From Anoplolepis gracilipes (lineage: Eukaryota > Arthropoda > Insecta > Hymenoptera > Formicidae): a stretch of 64,000 nt of DNA. The position numbers and the translations under genes are program-made. Position 1 is the first letter of the stretch; every line of letters begins with the position of its first letter. Location of the stretch: contig NC_132983.1 in NCBI RefSeq assembly GCF_047496725.1, forward strand, positions 8,867,001 to 8,931,000, read 5' to 3'. Under the pieces are notes generated by a model that saw only the letters and a program-made list of their open reading frames with translations, had not been told where the DNA came from and made no database searches. This document shows positions 43,340-53,078 of the stretch, piece after piece.

Positions 43340-43498
43340 GAGCTCCGTAAAGTTAGCCAAACCACTTTGATTTTTTTATAATTAAAATTAACTAATCGTT
43401 TGGTAATCGTTTGGTGATGATTGGTAGTCCAATTAAAATACTTGGTGGTTCATCGTTTTTTTAAATTAAATAATTAAAATTTCGATGTAGAGTTAGCC
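43340..43498 (+). repeat. Dispersed repeat R1, copy B
   Basis: Direct homologue of the reverse complement of 8700-8845. Noncoding. Confidence 0.8.
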
Positions 43499-44608
43499 GA
43501 ACATTTTTATTTTTCGTCCAATCAAGTTAAACAAGAGTTTATTCGATGCAGAATCGTTAGGTGGTCACGAATAAATTCTTTATAACGTTTGATGGTCCAT
43601 AGTTTATGCGAAAATTGGGTCAGGATGTAGGTTTCGAGTCGAATGAATTATCAGGTCCAAAAACAAATCAACGATAATGAATATCGCTATTACTTATTGT
43701 TCCGGACATTCGTCGAAAAGTCCTTTTTGGTAAAGGAAATTAATCCTTTATATGCGGGATAGGACCAAGTGCGATCTTTCAACTGATTGAGGGGTTACTG
43801 AGAGAATTGAGTTTAATATTACATAAATTTATTCATAGTTTTAAAAGTATATTACATAAAATTATTGCTAAGTTTGGTTATAAATATGTGTATATAATAT
43901 ACATGTGTTTACATGTGTTTGTTATTAAATTACAATCATTCTCTATTTTACATTCGCGTGAATACGTGTGGTTGTGTGCGTGTGTGTGTGTGTGTGTGTT
44001 TTAATCGCGGGTGTTACATTAGTGCAGAGGACGTCAATCAGAATAGAGAAGGGAGACAGACTCTACTATTAAATTTTAAATTCTAATTGGAAGTTTACAA
44101 TGATCTTATTAAAATAGAAAAAGGAAATGCAAAATAAAGAAGTGTGTAAGTGTGTGTATAGGCGATGGAGACATTGGAGATTCCTTAAGGGTGTGTCGGA
44201 AGGTGAAAGTCTTCGAATATTTCCGTGATGATATATTCTAGAGGTCTTCTGAGGATATGGATGTTAATGATGGAAAACGTTGGAGTGATGGAGATTGCGA
44301 AGGAGAAGGTTTTCGACGAGGAATTTTGCGAGTTCGCGGGCGCAAGGGTTCCGATTTATTCGTCCCTTTTGATAGTTTGATAAGTTGGAGGGACCGACGC
44401 CTGGGCAGTACTGACTGTTTCCAACGGTTTAAGTATTTCCGCCCTTTAAGGCGTAACGACCGGCGAATTATTAGTTTGGGCACTATGCAAATTTGAATAC
44501 ATGAAATAATAAATAAATGAAGGAAAGATAGGGGAGAAAAAGTAACAGAATGGAACAAGAGTAAATGCATTTGGTGCATTTGGAAATCATATGGAAAAGG
44601 ATGTGTTT
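43499..44608. other. Unassigned sequence, no supported gene
   Basis: (GT)n at about 43975-44000. An 80-codon plus frame (44257-44496) and a longer minus frame (44238-44579) overlap and are both highly basic. Neither has a recognisable domain, so neither is called. Confidence 0.45.
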
Positions 44609-44844
44609 CATGATTTTGTGAGAGTACTTAGACTTAGGTATTAAGTGTATTGTTATCATTTCCCAATAGATTAGAGTCGTACTGCTCTTTTCTGTCTTTT
44701 ATGATAATAAGTTGTTATCGCGCGCTCATGATTTTGTGAGAGGACTTGGACTTTGATATTAAGTATATTATTATAATTTTCTAATAGATTAGAGTCGTAC
44801 TGCCCTTTTCGTTTTTTATGATAACAAATTGTTATCGCGCTCTC
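44609..44844. repeat. 118-bp tandem duplication
   Basis: CATGATTTTGTGAGAG at 44609 and 44727 starts two similar units that share ATAGATTAGAGTCGTACTGC and GTTATCGCGC. It may be part of an LTR-like relic that continues to about 45005. Confidence 0.8.
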
Positions 44845-45380
44845 AGTTGTTACCACGACTCCGCGAGAGTCGTTGAGATAGTATGCCCTAGTGAGTGTCG
44901 CAGTGTAGACAGTTAGTGTTAAAGTTCCGTGGAAGGAAGGAATCGTGCAGTCGAGACGACGTAACACCCCTGACCTTAGACAAATGTTGGGGGGTGACAT
45001 AACATTTGCAATGGGAAATAGATTCCGTACTTCCACGATGTGTTAGTTTTATGTGTGTTTTTAATTAAGAAAGAGGAAAGATAAGGCGACCTCCAAAACC
45101 CCTTCCTTTTCTTTCGTCCTCCTTTAACATATATAACTTTTTCTTTAAATGGCTACATATATGTGTGTATTTATTTGTTATGTGTTAGTTTATAATATTA
45201 AACAAGTATATTTTTTGTTATTCTTATGTATTCCGTATGTTAATTGTATGAAAAAAATATAATATATATTTTAGTGTTACTTAATAGAAAGTAAAAGTTA
45301 TTCCTACATTTTCGTTAATATATGTTTCTACATTTTTGTTTATATATTTTTATATATATATATATATATATATTTTTATA
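44845..45380. other. Possible LTR/leader relic, then AT-rich DNA
   Basis: 44850-45005 has an LTR-like feel (GGGGGGTGACATAACA at the right) but no partner. The rest is AT-rich with (TA)n at about 45351-45371. Confidence 0.35.
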
Positions 45381-46175
45381 TACAGGGTGTCCCAGACTTA
45401 CCGAATCACCTGTTAATGGTGGATTCCTAAGGTCATTTAGAGACGAAAATCCTAATACCAAAATGTCGAGGCTACAATAGTTTTCAAATGGTAAGAATTT
45501 AAAGTTGACCAATTAGCATGACAAAACTTCGCGCGCTCAGGTACGTCGCATATTAAAAGTGCCACCGCACTAAATTTAATTATTGACATTGAAATATTGA
45601 TAAATTATGTATTCAATTTATTGTTAAGTTATTGTTATGTAGTAATTTATTGTTATTAAAATAATTTTATAAATTTATCTCCTTCATGTACGGTTAATAA
45701 ATTTCGGTATTAGAATATCTCCGCAATGACAGAAAATCCTCATAGCCACCCAATTAAATTCAATGTCGATGTTGCGCGTGGAGTTACGAGGATTTTCTGT
45801 CATTGCGGAGATATTCTAATATCAAAATTTATTAACCGCACATGAAAGAGATAAATTTATAAAATTATTTTAATATAATAAAAATTACTACATAACAATA
45901 ACTTAACAATAAATTAAATACATAATTTATCATAATACATAATTAAATACATAATTAAATATTTCAATATTGATAATTAAATTTAGTGCGGTGGCACTTT
46001 TAATATGCGACGTGCCTGAGCGCGCGGAGTTTTGTCATACTAATTGGTCAACTTTAAACTCTTACCATTTGAAAACTATTGTAGCCTCGACTTTTTGGTA
46101 TTAGGATTTTCATCTCTAAATGACCTCAGGAATTCACCATTAACAGGTAATTCGGTAAGTCTGGGACACCCTGTA
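45381..46175. mobile_element. TACAGGG palindrome, family E
   Basis: A 795-bp palindrome from TACAGGGTGTCCCAGACTTA to GGGACACCCTGTA. Arms are about 390 bp, with only scattered differences (e.g. GAATATCTCCGCAATGACAG mirrored around the centre). TA repeats flank it. No ORF. Confidence 0.92.
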
Positions 46176-46247
46176 TATGTTTGTCTTTTTGTTATTCTTA
46201 TATATTCTATATGTTAAGTGTATGGAATATATATATATATGTATATA

Positions 46248-46272
46248 TACAAGGTGGACCATTTTAATCCAT
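46248..46272 (+). mobile_element. Left end of a family A element split by G1
   Basis: TACAAGGTGGACCATTTTAA then TCCAT, continued after G1 at 55854 with CCATCCAGTCGAATATC. The intact family A order is restored if G1 and one CCAT are removed. Confidence 0.88.
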
Positions 46273-46303
46273 TGTTATAGCCCCAGAAAAGGCTACAGAT
46301 TTA

Positions 46304-46357
<54 letters not shown>

Positions 46358-47090
46358 TCATATAGATGCAGGAATGCATCGCGAGCGAAGCGATAATCGC
46401 GCGAGCCGCTGACGCAGCGAGCCACGCGCGCCCAAGACCGAGCGCGAACGCGAAACCGGAAAGCGCTCTCAGAAACGCACCGGAAAGGTGTCGCCGAATT
46501 GCTAAAAGTACAAGCGAGAAAATTCGACTCTGAACTTCCTCGCCTGCACTAAAACGCGAATTCAGCAACATAACCATATTTGGTCATGTTGCTAAGGGAC
46601 CCCCTCCGAAAAACCATGCAGTTCGGAGGGAAGCTCAGCACCCGCCGCGATGAAGCGACGGGCAGTCGTTAATTAGAACCGAACGAGTAATAATCGCCAC
46701 GAGCAGCGACCGACCAGATTCAACAGAGTCATACTCGCACGACCAAGAGATATACGCGCACCTGAGATAAGCCGACGCGTATCAGGCTACCGGTACGACG
46801 GTGTATACGAGAGATACCGCTCTCTCACTCTAACCGATAGCAAGCGTGAGTAGTATAACGTTCGCTGGGAGCAGTGACAAAATATCACACCATTGATTTC
46901 AATTAAACTATCTTATATTTTTGCGAGAGATGAAAAGAACTGTACATGTTGTAAAAGTAGAAGAATAAAAAGAAATACAATTAAAGGAAAAGCAGAATAC
47001 TATAAAACCAAAAGGGGAAAACGCCCGACGCATCCCCGACATTCCCGGAACGATCCCGACAATCCCGTGCCCCTTCGCGGAGGCACAACA
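46273..47090 (+). mobile_element. G1 5' LTR
   Basis: 818 bp, TGTTATAGCC to GGCACAACA. Identical to the 3' LTR (55054-55853) apart from an 18-bp length difference in the AT microsatellite and two substitutions that I can see (46434 and 46847). Confidence 0.95.
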
Positions 47091-47094
47091 ATTC

Positions 47095-47112
47095 TGGTGG
47101 CAGCGGTGGGAT
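47095..47112 (+). promoter_or_regulatory. G1 primer binding site, tRNA-Leu
   Basis: TGGTGGCAGCGGTGGGAT lies four bases after the LTR and is complementary to the 3' end of a tRNA-Leu with CCA. Confidence 0.85.
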
Positions 47113-47509
47113 CCAGGGAACACCCCCGGTGGATGTCGCGGAGTTGGCACCCCAACCGTCGTGCAAGACCTGCAATAAAATAAAAAGTGCTCAAACAGGC
47201 AGGCACGTCGGAAAGTTAGCAAACACTGACGGACATCAAGAAGCCAAGAAAAAACTACATGCAGAGCAGACGACTACGGACTACGAGATAAACAGAGCAT
47301 CGCAGGATTGGAGCAAGGACGCGAGCCGCCAAGCCGCCCGACCTACGACAACTCCATCGACGACGCATCGCCGCCAGAACGCGACCACCAGCCTTATCAG
47401 CCGCCGAGCGAAGGACGCAACGTCAGCGAGAACCGAGACAGCGAGCGAATATGCGAGCGATACTACTACTGTAAGTCCGAACCAAATTATTTTAATTAAA
47501 TTTGCGTGA
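47113..47509 (+). promoter_or_regulatory. G1 leader with splice donor
   Basis: GC-rich leader. A consensus donor GTAAGT lies at 47471, 39 bp before the gag ATG, with a short upstream ATG at 47451 in frame with the env exon if spliced to an acceptor at 53078. Other small frames here are not called as genes. Confidence 0.6.
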
Positions 47510-49834
47510 ATGTCGGAAGGAAGAAACGTACCGAAACCGATAGCAAATAAGTCGTGGTTGCTTATCGAACGAGCAAATCGAGCTATAAAATATTGCGAAT
47601 TAAGTCCCGCGAGTGTAGTCGTAGAAGCGCTGCGAGACATACGCGATAGTGTCCGACGGAACCTCGAAACTCGATACTCGAGTGATAGTGACGCAGAGCT
47701 ACCGAGCAATGTTATAACAGAACGCGAATTTCCATTTACGAGTTTCGACGCGAGTCTTGTTGAAAATAATCCGACTGACCCCACTGACGATTTACACGAC
47801 TCAACCAGACGAACGAGACCGTACCTTAGTCGAACTCCAAGCCAGGTATCACTCCGGCGAGAATTTTCATTGACATCTTACGAGAGCGAGATTTTTGATC
47901 CCGAAGAAATCTACGCACGAACGCGTGAGATGGCAGAAGCTCAAAATCCCCGCGCGTCTACGTCCGCAAACGTGTCTAATGACGCGGTGGACGACGAGAT
48001 CGCACGATTGCGACGAACAATTAATCAACCGGTACAACCGCGAGAAGAATCGACAAACGACTTTACGTCCGCCATGTTAAGAGAAATGCGCTATGCAATA
48101 CAATTCTTAACAGAGCAAGTAGCTCAACTACAGCAACGCGATCAAAATACAAGCCGTCGAGAAGAACTTTCCGAAAGCATATATTACGGACGGACCGATC
48201 GCGACGTTAGAAGCCGACGTAGTATGGCACCCAATTTCCTGACGTTAAAGGAAGCGAGGCAAATGATTCCGGAATTTGACGGAATATCGCGACACAAGTT
48301 GCAAGATTTCGTGAATTCATGCACATACGCAATACAAAATACGAATCCGGCAGATGAAGAATCTCTTATGCAAGCGATATTATATACAAAGTTACGCGGA
48401 AGAGCGCGACAAGATTTTGAAACACGCGATATACGCACTTTCGATGAATTTCGGACGCAACTCGAAGCTTGTTATCAAACGAAACAAAGCACGACACACT
48501 TGCAAGTCGAATTTAATTCATTAAAACAAAAAACAAGCGAAACCGCCTACGCGTTCGGACAGCGTGTCGATCTAGTAGCTATGAAATTATATGACTCTAT
48601 GATCGAAGGAAAAGAGCATACTCTAGAACAAAAACGCACGATTCAGCAAACTATCAGAGACCAAGCATTAATTAATTATCAAATCGGACTACGCGACGAC
48701 TTGAAAGTACTCGTACGGTCACAACGCTTCTCGACATTGCAAGAGGCGATAAACGGCGCGAGCTCGGAAGAAAAACTTATCAAGCCGATGGGAGCGAGAA
48801 CAAACAGTTATCAAAATAAAAATAAACTCGACTCGAATTACTCGCAACCGCCTCGAGATACTAATGCAACGTGTTTTAAATGCGGCAAGATAGGACATTA
48901 TGGACGAGATTGTCGAACGAGCAGATACGCTCTGCCGAAACCCGAAAGACCACGCGTCAATGTGGTAGAAAAAATTTGCAAGCATTGTAAAAAGCGCGGA
49001 CATAATCGCGACGAGTGTTGGTCTTTAAACGGCCAACCGCAAGGAAAACCACAGGCTCGAAAAAATCCGAACAACGCGAATAAATCGAGCGATATTCAAA
49101 TTAATTCAAAAGGAACGCGTTATAAGACGCGAGGAAAGAGTTCCGACTCCGAGCGTAGTAACGACGAAGAAGAAAGAAGCGATAGCAAGGCAAAGCGCGC
49201 GCTGGAATATCAGGTGACCCACGTACGACAGACGCGAGATAAACAAGGACTCGACGTCGTAACGATGCCCATACGCGAAACGAAGACAGGGCGCATAAAC
49301 ATGCTATACGATTCCGGTGCGACCATATCACTAATAAAAGTAAAGCATTTAAAAGGCGAAACATTGATATACAATAAAAAATTAGCGTTAATAGGAATAA
49401 CCGGACACAAAGTATATACAATAGGGAAGATGCATGCAACAATTAATCTAACCGGACAAGACATTAAACATGCAATTTACGTAGTAAAAGACGACTTCTC
49501 CATGGAATACGACGGGATACTGGGAATCGATTTCCTAAGGAAGCAAAAGGTATCCTGCGATTACAAAAACAAAGAGTTAAAAATCGGTACGGATGTACTC
49601 AAGATGCGACCATATAATAAAATTATCTTGAAACCACGCAGTGAAACCATTGTGCAAGCCGCGACTAATCGAAACGAAGCGGGAATAGTACGCGCGAAGG
49701 AAACAGCCCCTGGAATATATATAGGAAGATGTCTAGTAGAACCGAAAAACTTTCTCTGCCCAATCAGCGTTATCAACACAACAGACGAGACTATTGAGAT
49801 ACGTACCTGTTGTAACAATAGACGACATCGATAA
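47510..49834 (+). CDS. G1 Gag-protease polyprotein
   Basis: 774 intact codons from ATG 47510. The N-terminal 200 residues are acidic and Ser-rich (matrix-like). Residues about 235-430 form the capsid-like domain. Two Cys/His knuckles begin at residues 455 (C-F-K-C-x4-H-x4-C) and 490 (C-K-H-C-x4-H-x4-C), followed by a basic linker. An aspartic protease has D-S-G-A-T at about residue 601 and later I-L-G-I-D-F-L. Gag packages the RNA; the protease cleaves the polyprotein. The frame ends shortly before RT, which lies in another frame. Ty3/gypsy errantivirus-like. Confidence 0.9.
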   Translation: MSEGRNVPKPIANKSWLLIERANRAIKYCELSPASVVVEALRDIRDSVRRNLETRYSSDSDAELPSNVITEREFPFTSFDASLVENNPTDPTDDLHDSTRRTRPYLSRTPSQVSLRREFSLTSYESEIFDPEEIYARTREMAEAQNPRASTSANVSNDAVDDEIARLRRTINQPVQPREESTNDFTSAMLREMRYAIQFLTEQVAQLQQRDQNTSRREELSESIYYGRTDRDVRSRRSMAPNFLTLKEARQMIPEFDGISRHKLQDFVNSCTYAIQNTNPADEESLMQAILYTKLRGRARQDFETRDIRTFDEFRTQLEACYQTKQSTTHLQVEFNSLKQKTSETAYAFGQRVDLVAMKLYDSMIEGKEHTLEQKRTIQQTIRDQALINYQIGLRDDLKVLVRSQRFSTLQEAINGASSEEKLIKPMGARTNSYQNKNKLDSNYSQPPRDTNATCFKCGKIGHYGRDCRTSRYALPKPERPRVNVVEKICKHCKKRGHNRDECWSLNGQPQGKPQARKNPNNANKSSDIQINSKGTRYKTRGKSSDSERSNDEEERSDSKAKRALEYQVTHVRQTRDKQGLDVVTMPIRETKTGRINMLYDSGATISLIKVKHLKGETLIYNKKLALIGITGHKVYTIGKMHATINLTGQDIKHAIYVVKDDFSMEYDGILGIDFLRKQKVSCDYKNKELKIGTDVLKMRPYNKIILKPRSETIVQAATNRNEAGIVRAKETAPGIYIGRCLVEPKNFLCPISVINTTDETIEIRTCCNNRRHR

Positions 49835-50687
49835 AGATAACCCGCACGGTATCTATACAATAGCCGTGGGGACGGACGATAAAAATACCCCACGTAACGA
49901 GCGCATCTGACAATTGTTGCGAACACAGCATCTCAACTCTGAAGAACGACAGGCACTCTCAAGGATATGTGATGAATATAGCGACATATTTCACCTGAAT
50001 GGAGAACCACTGTCGTGCACTGCGACGGTAGCGCACGAGATAAATACGCGCGTAGACGCCTCAACGGTAAATGTAAGACCGTATCGCCTTCCGGAGAAAC
50101 ATAAGACGGAAGTAAATAAACAGGTGCAACAAATGTTGGAAGACGGAATAATTCGTACCAGCGCGAGTCAATGGAATGCTCCGCTATTAGTAGTACCAAA
50201 AAAGACCGACGCATCAGGTAAACCGAAACTTCGAATAGTTATAGACTTTCGAAAGCTCAACGACTTGACGATCGGCGATTCCTTCCCTCTGCCTAATATT
50301 ACGGATATACTGGACCAGCTGGGAAACGCAAAATACTTCACAACATTAGACCTAGCATCTGGATATCATCAAATACCAATAGCCGAAAAGGACAAGCCTA
50401 AAACTGCCTTTTCAACTCCGTATGGACATTACGAGTTCAACCGAATGCCCTTTGGATTGAAAAACGCACCGGCGACATTTCAGAGATTAATGAACTCTGT
50501 ATTGATAGGAATACAAGGACTCAAATGCCTGGTCTATCTAGACGACATCGTCATTTACGGAGCAAGCCTCGAAGATCATAACAAGCGACTCAAGGAAGTG
50601 CTGCAACGACTTCGAACTAATAATTTAAAACTACAGCCGGATAAATGCGAATTCCTACGCAAAGAAGTAATGTACCTGGCCATATAA
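49806..50687 (+). pseudogene. G1 reverse transcriptase, N-terminal part
   Basis: RT is in the +1 frame relative to gag. The transition near 49806 does not look like a classical -1 slip site, and a TGA at 49908-49910 lies in the RT frame. From 49914 to 50687 the frame is open, with the lead-in S-D-I-F-H-L, P-K-L-R-I-V-I-D-F-R-K-L-N, F-G-L-K-N-A-P-A-T-F-Q and the catalytic V-Y-L-D-D-I-V-I-Y. A one-base loss near 50680 shifts the frame before the thumb region. The break is described only; no repaired reading is given. Confidence 0.85.
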
Positions 50688-52516
50688 TATCGGAACATGG
50701 AATATCTCCTGACCCGTCTAAACTAACAGCAGTAAGAGATTTCCCGACGCCAAAAAAGGTGAAAGATATCCAATCATTTATAGGTCTAGCCGGTTACTAT
50801 CGAAGATTCATAAAAGATTTCTCGAAAATAGCTAAACCATTAACGAGATTGACAAAGAAAACCGAAAAATTTGTGTGGACCGCAGAGCAACAAAATGCTT
50901 TCGAAGTACTTAAAAATAAATTAATAACGGCACCTGTATTAAAATATCCAAATTTCGCTGAACAATTTAATATAACTACAGACGCATCCGACTACGCGAT
51001 CGGAGCGGTCTTATCGCAAGGAAAGATAGGCAACGACCGACCGATAGCTTACGCCAGCCGAGTACTGAACCGCGCGGAACAGAACTATAGCACTACCGAA
51101 AAGGAACTATTAGCTATTGTATGGGCTGTAAAGCATTTCAGACCCTACGTGTACGGAACACAATTTAAGGTCATTACAGATCACAAACCTCTAATATGGT
51201 TATTTAACGTGAACGATCCAGGATCACGATTAATTCGATGGCGAATAAAATTAGAAGAGTACGATTATGAGATCATACATAAGGCCGGACGTGCGAACGC
51301 GAACGCCGATGCGCTAAGCCGCAACGTAACACAAGACAACGACGAGCAAGAGAGAGAAAAGATTCTCACCACCGAAGACGAAGAGATGGACGATATCAGC
51401 AGCAAAGAAAGAGATAAAGAAGAGGACGAGAAAGATAGCAACGATGCGACACGTGCCTATAGCGCAGAAGAAAAGAAACAAATATTATATGAATATCATG
51501 ATGCACCCACAGGAGGACACCAAGGTATCGAGAGGACGATAAACAGAATTCGCCTCACGCACAATTGGACCGGGTTGACGAAAGACGTCGAACGATACAT
51601 TAAAAAATGTGACACTTGCCAAAAAAATAAATTATCGCGACGATTTAAAGCACCTCTCGTTATCACCGATACACCGAGTAAATCGTTCGAAAAATGTGCA
51701 TTAGATATAGTCGGTCCATTAACGATAACTAATACCGGAAATAAATATTTACTAACTTTTCAAGATAGTTTGACAAAATTTAGTAAAGCAATACCGATAC
51801 CAAATCAAGAAGCGAACACTGTGAGTAAAGAATTTACCACGAAAATAATTTTAGAATACGGAATACCGGAAAAAATTTTAACCGATCAAGGCACAAATTT
51901 TTTAAGCGAAATATTTAAAAATACGTGTAGATTATTAAAAATAAATAAAATTCAGACGACCGCGTATCATCCTGAAAGTAACGGCGCGTTAGAACGATCG
52001 CACAGAACATTAACAGAATATCTACGACATTATATTAATAATGATCAGACTGACTGGGACGAATGGATTCCGTTCGCGATGTTCACCTACAACACTACGC
52101 CACATACAGCTACAGGATACACGCCCTTCGAGCTAGTATACGGACACCAAGCCGAAATACCGACAGCATTAACGAAACCACCACAACCGACATACAACTA
52201 TGACGATTACGCGCAAGAGCTAAAAGAAAGACTACGCGCCACGAATCAAGTTGCAAGAGATAGTCTCACAGAGAAAAAACTGAAATCGAAGGAACACTAC
52301 GATCGAACCGCAAAAGAAACAAAGTTCAAAATCGGCGATAAAGTACTTATTTATGATGAAACGCTACGACGCGGAAGATCGAAAAAACTCGAATCTCTAT
52401 GGATCGGACCATACATAATAATCGAAAAGCATTCGAATAACAACTACACGGTGAAGAAAGGAAGGAAAAACACCCGCTTACACGCAAACAAGCTTAAGCC
52501 ATATATAGAAAACTAG
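50645..52516 (+). CDS. G1 RT connection, RNase H and integrase
   Basis: Open to TAG at 52514; the homologous part begins at about 50680. RT connection (F-I-G-L-A-G-Y-Y-R-R-F-I), RNase H (T-D-A-S-D-Y-A-I-G-A-V-L, S-T-T-E-K-E-L-L-A-I, I-T-D-H-K-P-L-I-W-L), an acidic linker, the H-x-H and C-D-T-C zinc motif of integrase, the catalytic triad in A-L-D-I-V-G-P, L-T-D-Q-G-T-N and S-N-G-A-L-E-R-S-H, and the GPY-type end (W-I-G-P-Y-I-I-I). All catalytic acids are present. It is separated from RT only by the frame break at about 50680. Confidence 0.9.
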   Translation: MRIPTQRSNVPGHIISEHGISPDPSKLTAVRDFPTPKKVKDIQSFIGLAGYYRRFIKDFSKIAKPLTRLTKKTEKFVWTAEQQNAFEVLKNKLITAPVLKYPNFAEQFNITTDASDYAIGAVLSQGKIGNDRPIAYASRVLNRAEQNYSTTEKELLAIVWAVKHFRPYVYGTQFKVITDHKPLIWLFNVNDPGSRLIRWRIKLEEYDYEIIHKAGRANANADALSRNVTQDNDEQEREKILTTEDEEMDDISSKERDKEEDEKDSNDATRAYSAEEKKQILYEYHDAPTGGHQGIERTINRIRLTHNWTGLTKDVERYIKKCDTCQKNKLSRRFKAPLVITDTPSKSFEKCALDIVGPLTITNTGNKYLLTFQDSLTKFSKAIPIPNQEANTVSKEFTTKIILEYGIPEKILTDQGTNFLSEIFKNTCRLLKINKIQTTAYHPESNGALERSHRTLTEYLRHYINNDQTDWDEWIPFAMFTYNTTPHTATGYTPFELVYGHQAEIPTALTKPPQPTYNYDDYAQELKERLRATNQVARDSLTEKKLKSKEHYDRTAKETKFKIGDKVLIYDETLRRGRSKKLESLWIGPYIIIEKHSNNNYTVKKGRKNTRLHANKLKPYIEN

Positions 52517-52543
52517 TACTCACCTTCTTCAAGGATCCATGTC

Positions 52544-52900
52544 CTAGTCTTCCTCCTCCCCCCGGCGACATCTCAACTCGTAAAAGTCAAATTGGTCATG
52601 GACCTTCCTCATCTCCACGCGGACGGGATGCATCGGATCCAGGGCCGGCACCACTGCCCGCACAAACCTCTCACCAGGCTCCGAGAACGTAACGCGGAGG
52701 GACAAAGTACCCCCCGCGACCCGGGAACTTCGGAGAACGGCGCTCCGCGCCCGCACTACGGGGTCCACAGGTGGCGGTAGACCCACAACCGGTAGGCGAG
52801 CCCGAAAACACTCGCGGCAGATATCGGGATGAATACCATCCCGATATCCATCGCACTGGCGACAAATCGGCAAACTCCATTGGAGCAAAAAGCGCAACAT
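52544..52900 (-). CDS. Antisense ORF between pol and env of G1
   Basis: 118 codons, ATG 52900 to TAG. It lies in a block markedly richer in GC than the surrounding retroelement. The product has two C-x2-C pairs at about residues 13-16 and 28-31, an arginine-rich middle and an acidic tail (E-E-E-D). The pyrimidine-rich TTTTTTATTTGAAAG just before the ATG on the minus strand could be a splice acceptor. Not recognised. It may be a captured antisense accessory gene, a chance frame favoured by GC, or a relic. G2, where env follows integrase directly, has no counterpart. Confidence 0.4.
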   Translation of the reverse strand: MLRFLLQWSLPICRQCDGYRDGIHPDICRECFRARLPVVGLPPPVDPVVRARSAVLRSSRVAGGTLSLRVTFSEPGERFVRAVVPALDPMHPVRVEMRKVHDQFDFYELRCRRGEEED

Positions 52901-53076
52901 CTTTCAAATAAAAAACGCGAGATCCATCTCAACCCAAAGTCGCTGAGAGACTAAACCCACATTATAATATTACCGGTGTATCACCCGCTGGATTAGCGCG
53001 AACCCCGCGAAGTCAGAGAAGGCGAGCGACACCCAAGAGATAAAATATAATAAAATGAAATATAATATGATATTAC

Positions 53077-53078
53077 AG
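53077..53078 (+). other. Candidate splice acceptor for the env mRNA
   Basis: TATGATATTACAG precedes the start of the open env frame. With the donor at 47471 it removes gag-pol, as in other insect env-bearing gypsy elements. Confidence 0.55.

Noticed and set aside
44238..44579. Basic ORFs on both strands
   Set aside because: Neither has a recognisable domain, splice context or partner; arginine/serine richness follows base composition.
46893..47222. ORFs on both strands in the G1 5' LTR and leader
   Set aside because: The same frames recur in the 3' LTR and end in regulatory sequence; they lie outside gag, pol and env.
47895..49926. Several minus-strand ORFs opposite G1 gag and pol
   Set aside because: They are shadows of the strong sense frame, with no motifs. 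Only the antisense ORF at 52544-52900, outside any sense frame, was kept.
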